This document shows, in pieces, positions 38,901 through 44,482 of a DNA stretch of 44,482 nt. The translations under genes were made by a program, and so were the position numbers. Below the pieces are notes generated by a model, which saw only the letters and a list, made by a program, of their open reading frames with translations, was not told where the DNA came from and made no database searches. Location of the stretch: NCBI GenBank assembly GCA_009602725.1, contig WELB01000176.1, forward strand, positions 259,360 to 303,841, given 5' to 3'. Position 1 is the stretch's first letter, and every line of letters begins with the position of its first letter. This stretch comes from Spirogloea muscicola (lineage: Eukaryota; Streptophyta; Zygnematophyceae; Spirogloeales; Spirogloeaceae).

Positions 38901-41862
38901 GGAAATATACCAGCACAAATTGTCCAGGATTTATGTATCAATGCTGCTAGCGAAAGTCAGCTTGACATTAAAGCGGCCATGTTTCCAACTTTGTAAGACA
39001 TGCCTTTTGACATCTGATGCAAAAGCTTTGTCATGTATCTAACCTTGTGTACCATATTGCTCTGCTTCAAGCCTCTAGGCAAGCTGCAAAGGAAGAAGCA
39101 GAAGCAGAGGCTCATCAGCTTTGTGTGAAGTGCTGGAAGTGCAGTTGCTTGCAGTACTAGGATCCTGAGAATACTAGCACTGCTACACTGGAGAATGCTT
39201 GGTCCTTGTAGCAGGTAGTAGGACACACAACTGATGGATTCGTGTGTTCATGCAGGGACATGTATGCGAACAATCTCACAGGACCCATACCTTCTTGCAG
39301 CAGCAAGCGTGTGAAGATATAGTAAGGAGAGCTACTCCTACCCTGGTGCTACATCATCAGACATTGATGATATAGCTGCTCAAGAGGAACTTGTCTTGCT
39401 TTCTTGTGAAGTCCGTCTCGGACTTGAATGTGCACATTGTCTGTCAAGCACGGGGCTGCTCACCCTCTCCTTTGTCTACTGTGTCAGTCTAACCTTCTCA
39501 GATTGCTTGGAAGCTTCTATGTGTAAGGGCCAATCTGGTCAACCAACATGCGGGATGCTGTGATATGGTTTAGACAGTACTATGTAGACACAAGCCTATC
39601 AACATTGGCTCCCTGTATTATCGAAGTGACAAAGAACTGCCAAAATATCTCTTGTTTTGCAGCTATGGTCAGAATAAAGCTCTCTGCGGTGCTGATGGTT
39701 TACCTCCTTGTCCACCACCAAATGCAACTCATACTAGTAGTCCAACTAGGAGAAGCCCACCAGTACAGTCATTGAGATCTCCTCCGCATGCTCCTGCTAC
39801 TTCACCAATCACTATGCAACATGGTACAGTGGGTGAAGCTGCTCCATTATCAGCTCTGGCTATTGCAGCTATAATCATCAGCACAATTATTGTCATTTTG
39901 GTACCTGCTGGCATTCTGCTCAAGATTAGAGCTCGGAGGCGGAGGCAAGAGCAAGAGCCCATTGATCAACATCTTGGTCAAGGTGAAAGAGGGCCACGCG
40001 ACCACTTGGGCTAAGTATAGGTTAAGGATGCAAAGCACTCAAGATCAGAGCTTGCAAAAGGCCCTGTTGGAGATCTTTGACTCAGTGACGTTCTTATTTA
40101 GTCTTGTCCTTTCTCAGATTATTGTGGATAATCAATGAGTGTCTCACATTTGGATCGTGTCTTGCTCGGAGTGGTTATAACTTTCACTGACAAGCAATTA
40201 GGCAACTGCTTTGAGGACAGCATAGCAGACATCTAATTCTTCTGTTTCTGGATGCCAGGACTACCCCTTGTACAGCAAGATGGTCAGATGCCTTATGAAG
40301 CTCTGCAAAGAGCAACCAACAACTTTGCTATAGATAGAAAGATTGGGAGAGGTGGCTTTGGCGATGTGTACCTCGGAGTTCTCGCAAATGGCGACCAGGT
40401 CGCTGTGAAGGTCTTGCACCCGATGGAAGATCATGCACAGGCACATGTATCATTTGAGGCAGAGGTGGCCATTGTCAGCCAAATAAATCACCGCAATCTC
40501 GTCAAGATCGTGGGTCACTGTGCCTTCGCTCGTCAGCGATTACTTGTATATGAATTCAAGGAGCAGGGCAGCTTGCTCGACCGATTGCAGGGTTGGTCAA
40601 ATCGAACCCTGTAGCTAACGATTTCCGTACTGCAGCAAGCTTGTTTTGGTAAAGAGCTGCTCCCTTTGAGCCTCCATTCTGAAGCTTAGACTTCAAGACA
40701 TTCATCCAACCCTAGGTATCATTGCTGCCTGACTGGTGTTCATAATGTTCAGGGAGTGCGCCTCACCTCACCTGGCAAGTACGGGTCAGGATAGCCCAAG
40801 GAGCCGCAAAGGGACTCATATATCCTCAGATTGAGCAATGCCTATCTCTTGGCAATGTGCTACTTGCAAGGAGGACATTATCAGATACGTAGATGAGCAT
40901 GGACTTACTTTGTCGAGGCATCTTGAAGAGCAGTCGTCATTCATGATTTATGCAGTTCACGGCTCATAACACGATGGGCCAAGCAATTGCTCTTTGCACT
41001 CCCTTGACAGGAAGTCCTGCACGTACTTGCATGAAGGTTGTTCGCCCCGTATAATACATCGTGACATAAAACCGGCCAATATCCTTTTGAATGCAAAATT
41101 TGAACCAGCAATTGCTGACTTCGGCCTTGCAAAGCTGGTGCCAGAAGATGTGATCAACATCTCAACAAAGGTGTGCATCTTTGCCTTGCCTAGCTTTCTA
41201 ATGAGCTTGATGTGATGTTGGTTTCATGAGATTTTTTCCATTGTCAGGGAATGCTTTGCTCAGTGTGCTCACAGGAGAAGTACATTGTTGCAGATGTTTG
41301 GTACACCTGGCTACATTGCGCCAGAGGTAGAATCCGGCAAAGTGGGAGACCAAGTAGACGTTTGGAGTTTTGGAGTTGTCCTCTTGGAGCTCGTCTGTGG
41401 CCTTCGGTCTGCTGGTCACCAAGGATTACTAAAGCAGGTGTGCTTACTCTTGACCAAGCTGGCTTCCACGCTAGGTCTGTCTGACAAAGTCCATTAAGCC
41501 CGTTACTGGTGACAAGGGTTTGAAAATGTGTAGCTCACAGTATGCTGATGTTCTGCTTCATTCTCTCAGCTTCATTCTCTCATTTCGGCATGTCAATGAT
41601 GCACGCGTTGCAGGTCAGAGAAGCGTTGGCAAGCAACGAGGTGGAGAACGTGTTGGATCGGAGGATCAGGAGCACGGTAAATATTGCAGAAGCAAGATCC
41701 TTCCTCCTTGTGGGACTACTGTGTTTGGCAGATAATCCTGACTTTAGGCCAACCATGCGTGCAGTGGTTCAACACCTTTCTGGCATATATCCTTCTCCCA
41801 TTCTTGAGGATGTCCTGCAGACTAGCACTTCCATTTCTGGCCTAGAATCTTCTTCCTCATAG
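35969..41862 (+). CDS. LRR receptor-like serine/threonine kinase, copy B (RLK/Pelle family)
   Basis: Exons: 35969-36047, 36240-36423, 36565-36654, 36851-36925, 37118-37183, 37369-37437, 37585-37653, 37998-38066, 38379-38450, 38596-38679, 38876-38992, 39256-39321, 39663-39982, 40259-40591, a short exon from 40753, about 41011-41170, 41294-41437 and 41614-41862; about 780 aa. A signal peptide ([16 protein letters not shown]) leads to an LRR cap ([16 protein letters not shown]), ten one-LRR exons with phase-2 borders, a Pro/Ser/Thr-rich stalk, a TM helix (about 410-432) and a kinase: [30 protein letters not shown] (RD type), [28 protein letters not shown]. Such receptors sense extracellular ligands and phosphorylate cytoplasmic targets. 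The short exon holds the W-x5[10 protein letters not shown] helix, but its 3' border and the junction to YLHEGCSPR are unresolved. Copy B looks intact otherwise. Confidence 0.85.
36132..36177 (+). repeat. 24-bp tandem duplication forming a palindrome in intron 1 of copy B
   Basis: TTAGGCCAAAGCTTGGCCTA occurs at 36134-36153 and 36158-36177. The first unit sits in a perfect 11-bp inverted repeat, CCTTAGGCCAA-AGC-TTGGCCTAAGG (36132-36156). Copy A has a single, slightly different unit at 31127-31146. Confidence 0.8.
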
Positions 41863-42075
41863 ACATCAATATATGTGATACTCAATTATGACGATCGACT
41901 GAAGCAGTTACCCCGAGGCAATGGATGATCAAGAAATAACTGGAGCACGGTAAACACTAGAAGCATAAGGAGCAATGCCCGCCAAGCTGAGCCCCGACAG
42001 ACAAACCACCCTTCTCTTTGAGGACTTCGGTCCTGGTCATTGGATTGGGGGTGACATGTCTTTAGTAGCTCTAGG

Positions 42076-43323
42076 TCGTGCAATATCCTATCGGTGGCTT
42101 ATGTTTGTCAAGGATGGTGAGGCGGTGGCACACGTGGACACATGAGGTGGACTCACTTTAGTCTGGTACTCTCAAGGAGACGAATCTTGCTTAATCGCCG
42201 CCTCGGATACCGCGTTGTCCACCAGCACGTCTGCAAGGGCGCTACAGCTGGGTGCTGTCCAGCATAGCAAACAGGAGCAAACGCTATGGAGTGCGTTGAG
42301 AGTCTGGTACGAAAAGGACTCGCATTGTCACGTTCGGACCTAAACAGGCAGGTTAGAGCCGAATGTGTCCTTATTGGATTGAGTGCTTGGGAGTTTAGGG
42401 ACAACCACCCGCCACGAGGAAGCACTCCGGCACAGCGGAAGACTTGCCCTGTGGTGATGCCGCTAAACAGCGGCTCCACCCACGGGCACACGCTGTAGCC
42501 TTACCTCCCGCAGGACGCCGCCAAGGTCTCCACAGCAGAGCCGGCAACGAGCCGAGCGGGGCAGCGGTCTACAGCAGCAGGCAGCCGCAAGGCTGCGCCT
42601 CTCCGAGCTTCACTGAGTCCCCAGCCCCCAAGGTCGGGTCTCTCTCGGCTCGTGCAATAGTCAGTGCTTCTCCGTGCCACCCCCCCTCAAGGGTGTATGG
42701 GGGTCGCCCCAAGGCTCGCCCACGAGGAGCGTGCCTGACGAGGGAATCATGAGCTGTCTCCAGCAAGCGCCATGGCGCCGAGCATGGCCGCGGCGGGCAT
42801 GGCGCCGAGCATGGCCGCGGGCGGCCATGCCGCCGGGGCGTCCGGGCCCACGCATGTCGCCGAGCATGTCTGGGCCGAGCATGACGGGAGCATGCGAGGC
42901 CACCCGGACGAACCTGGACGGAACGACAACGGCACGAGTGCCAGGGCGGTGCGTGCCGTCCGGCACAAACGGCCAAATGAACACCAGGTAAGCGTTAACA
43001 ACACTATTAGGCGCTCACAGACCTGGGAACGTTATACGCATACACGGTACCTCCACCTCAGCTCCGGTCAGGAGTTTAGATGCGCACCTGCCCCCGAGCC
43101 GCGATCTGGCATCGGCGCGCAACCCTGTCCTGCCACCCGAATCGCTCAAAGAGGAGCCCTAAAGCCCGCTTCGATGGGTGTGATCCACCTTGACGAGTGT
43201 TGGCGGGTACTGGCCAGGCTAGCAGCGGGTAAAGATAGGTAGTGGTGGAAGTGACTGTCCCAGGCTTTACTGGCCGTGGGACCAGGGGTGCCAAATGGAC
43301 AAAATCGCTTCCGTTTTGGGTAC
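42076..43323. other. Outer flank of the right arm, no confident gene
   Basis: GC-rich from about 42480 to 43000, with overlapping open frames on several strands. The most gene-like is 42674-42991 (+), Ala/Pro/Met-rich with PSM repeats and a possible donor CAG|GTAAGC after 42988. It reads through a tandem repeat and has no known domain. I cannot support a product. Confidence 0.35.
42772..42825 (+). repeat. Two-unit 27-bp tandem repeat
   Basis: ATGGCGCCGAGCATGGCCGC starts both 42772-42798 and 42799-42825. Degenerate CCGAGCATG units continue to about 42890. Confidence 0.8.
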
Positions 43324-43460
43324 TGAGCTTCCTTCTGCATCGTCTCGTGTCTAGTTGTGTAGTTTTTCTTTTCGGCTCCTTCTTTGGCTTTTTGATATTG
43401 TCCATTCTTTTTGGGCTGGCTTTGCCAGCCCCTCTTCTCTATGGGCGAGCAATTTTCTAA
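43318..43460 (+). mobile_element. LINE 3' end remnant (GY-stop, 3'UTR, hairpin)
   Basis: GGGTACTGAGCTTCC at 43318-43332 corresponds to the GY-stop and first 3'UTR bases of the LINE ending at 2304. A 3'UTR with TTGTCCATTCTTTTT follows, then the perfect hairpin 43413-43431 and CTATGGGCGAGC. Confidence 0.8.
43413..43431 (+). repeat. Perfect LINE 3'UTR hairpin, type A
   Basis: GGGCTGGCTTTGCCAGCCC, identical to 2395-2413. The flanking CTCTTCTCTATGGGCGAGC also matches the 32716 copy. Confidence 0.9.
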
Positions 43461-44164
43461 AATGGCCTGCCCCCCGTCGATGTGACTAATTGCCTGACCA
43501 AGCATAAGGGTTGGGAGGGCCGAGGCCCAGCAGTCTTCTCGGCCCAGTTCTTACCTTGCCAGAACTGCCCCACAGCTACCGCCGCCGCCTCTTTGTCATC
43601 GGGCGTCTTTGCTGCATTCGTGACACGCCAAGAAGGCGTGGGCTCATAGGAAGGGCAGCCGCGCAGCTAGAGAGCCTTTAACCCGTGAAGCTCGGCATCC
43701 GGTTGCGTGAGACCGGCTCACACTTGATAAGCCACGAAGATAGTGGCACCTTGTGTTTCTTTTGCTTCAGCAATCACCATGTACGGCAATCCTTTCCTTC
43801 TGGACTGCGGTCCTAAGCATGTGACGTGTCTCCCAACCCCTTTGACTAGAGAGTCAACAAACATCCTGCACACTTTGCTCCATGTCACCTGTTCCTACTT
43901 CTAATGATTATTGCTGCGCTATTTCATTTTGATTTGTTGCTTCTGCCCGCCACGTAAGCCCTGACACGTCCCTCTTTGGTCTCAACCTGACCTGTCGACG
44001 TAGTAAGGCAATCGACACTTTGTGACACGGCAGGAGTGCCTCCTGAACCCCCTACAGCCGAACCCAACAAGGAAGAACAGAGCTTCCAAATTATTTGGTG
44101 GCTGTGAGAGGCCAGCCCAAATGAATGAGCAAGGACAACTCACGTCTAATTGTATAGGTACATT
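43461..44164. other. Intergenic, possible minus-strand exon near 43550-43640
   Basis: On the minus strand, about 43640-43555, an open stretch encodes TPDDKEAAAVAVGQFWQ followed by a possible donor GTAAGAAC. It is short, has no recognised domain and lacks a partner exon. An antisense LINE-type hairpin (GGCTGTGAGAGGCCAGCCC) sits at about 44100-44118. Confidence 0.25.
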
Positions 44165-44176
44165 TGGTATCAGAGG
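44165..44176 (+). other. Primer-binding-site-like motif (initiator tRNA-Met type)
   Basis: TGGTATCAGAGG matches 11 of 12 bases of the LTR-retrotransposon primer site complementary to plant initiator tRNA-Met (TGGTATCAGAGC). It is preceded by GTACATT, which would suit an LTR end in CA. No gag or pol coding sequence follows before the window ends, so this may be chance. Confidence 0.25.
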
Positions 44177-44482
44177 CGTTCTTGCATCAATCTGGCCTGT
44201 TCTTTTTATTGCGGCAGATGATGCAAGGATCTTTCTGATGCTCTGGCCTGACTTCTTCTCTTGACTGACGTACCTAGTGGTGGGGATTGAGACCTGCAAC
44301 CGTTGAAACGTAAACGGTGGTCGTGCGGGCAAGTGGTCCGGGTATCTCGTAGGGTGTGAGACCCGTCCAATTCTGGTAGTCATGGTCGTCGACCATTACA
44401 TGTCCGCTAATCGCTAACTACAAATTATTGGTTAGCCCGATCCCTTGCCCCCTTTGCGAGAGCCACTTCTCGCTACAATCCT

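Larger units (their letters stand above)
34845..42075. repeat. Right arm of the large inverted duplication
   Basis: Inverted partner of 25205-32385. It lacks the 56-bp insertion present in the left arm and has an extra 24-bp repeat unit at 36134-36177. The remaining differences are mostly single bases and small indels. Confidence 0.85.

Noticed and set aside
42569-43242. Overlapping GC-rich frames on both strands
   Set aside because: At least four frames are open together over a tandem repeat, as expected for GC-rich repeat DNA; none shows a domain.

Overview
The window is nuclear DNA of a eukaryote, most likely a green alga or early-branching member of the green lineage. Four things point there. 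Genes are dense in short GT-AG introns. There is a GET3/ArsA-type ATPase of the plastid type with a transit-peptide-like first exon. The LRR receptor kinases are plant-like, with one leucine-rich repeat per exon. The retrotransposon debris is LINE-type with a C-terminal zinc knuckle and a restriction-like endonuclease. I cannot name the genus. No bacterial operon, CRISPR array, rRNA or tRNA was recognised.

Layout. 1-2304: 3' two-thirds of a LINE reverse-transcriptase ORF, broken by three frameshifts. 2305-6260: concatenated and scattered 3' ends of the same superfamily, both strands. 6300-7744: GC-rich, promoter-like stretch and a 246-bp polypurine tract. 7745-11747 (+): 13-exon secreted LRR protein with a Pro-rich stalk and a GPI-anchor-like tail. 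13892-16588 (+): six-exon aldo-keto reductase. 16589-19182: LINE tails and hairpins. 19183-23339 (+): 11-exon plastid-type GET3. 24697-24942: fold-back element. 25205-42075: a large inverted duplication, two arms of about 7.2 kb around a 2.46-kb spacer of LINE 3' ends. Each arm holds one LRR receptor-like kinase gene, in divergent head-to-head orientation. Copy A (minus strand) has lost its start codon and carries a frameshift. Copy B (plus strand) looks intact except for one unresolved kinase exon junction. 42076-44482: no confident gene, one more LINE 3' end and an LTR-primer-site-like motif.

How it fits together. The LRR-GPI gene and the kinase pair share exon design: a signal peptide ending in phase 1, then an LRR N-terminal cap, then LRR exons all in phase 2. 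They therefore look like members of one receptor family, with and without a kinase, about 14 kb apart. The aldo-keto reductase and GET3 genes look like unrelated housekeeping neighbours.

The most unusual material is a family of short LINE 3' modules: a C-terminal ORF stub ending in a motif close to L-T-R-G-Y-stop, a pyrimidine-rich 3'UTR, and a GGGCTGGC/GCCAGCCC hairpin. It recurs at least two dozen times and is often joined end to end at the same 3' junction. One 56-bp piece is inserted with a 10-bp target-site duplication in only one arm of the inverted repeat, so it moved, or was lost, after the duplication. Exon coordinates were read by eye from splice motifs, reading phase and, for the kinase pair, comparison of the two copies.
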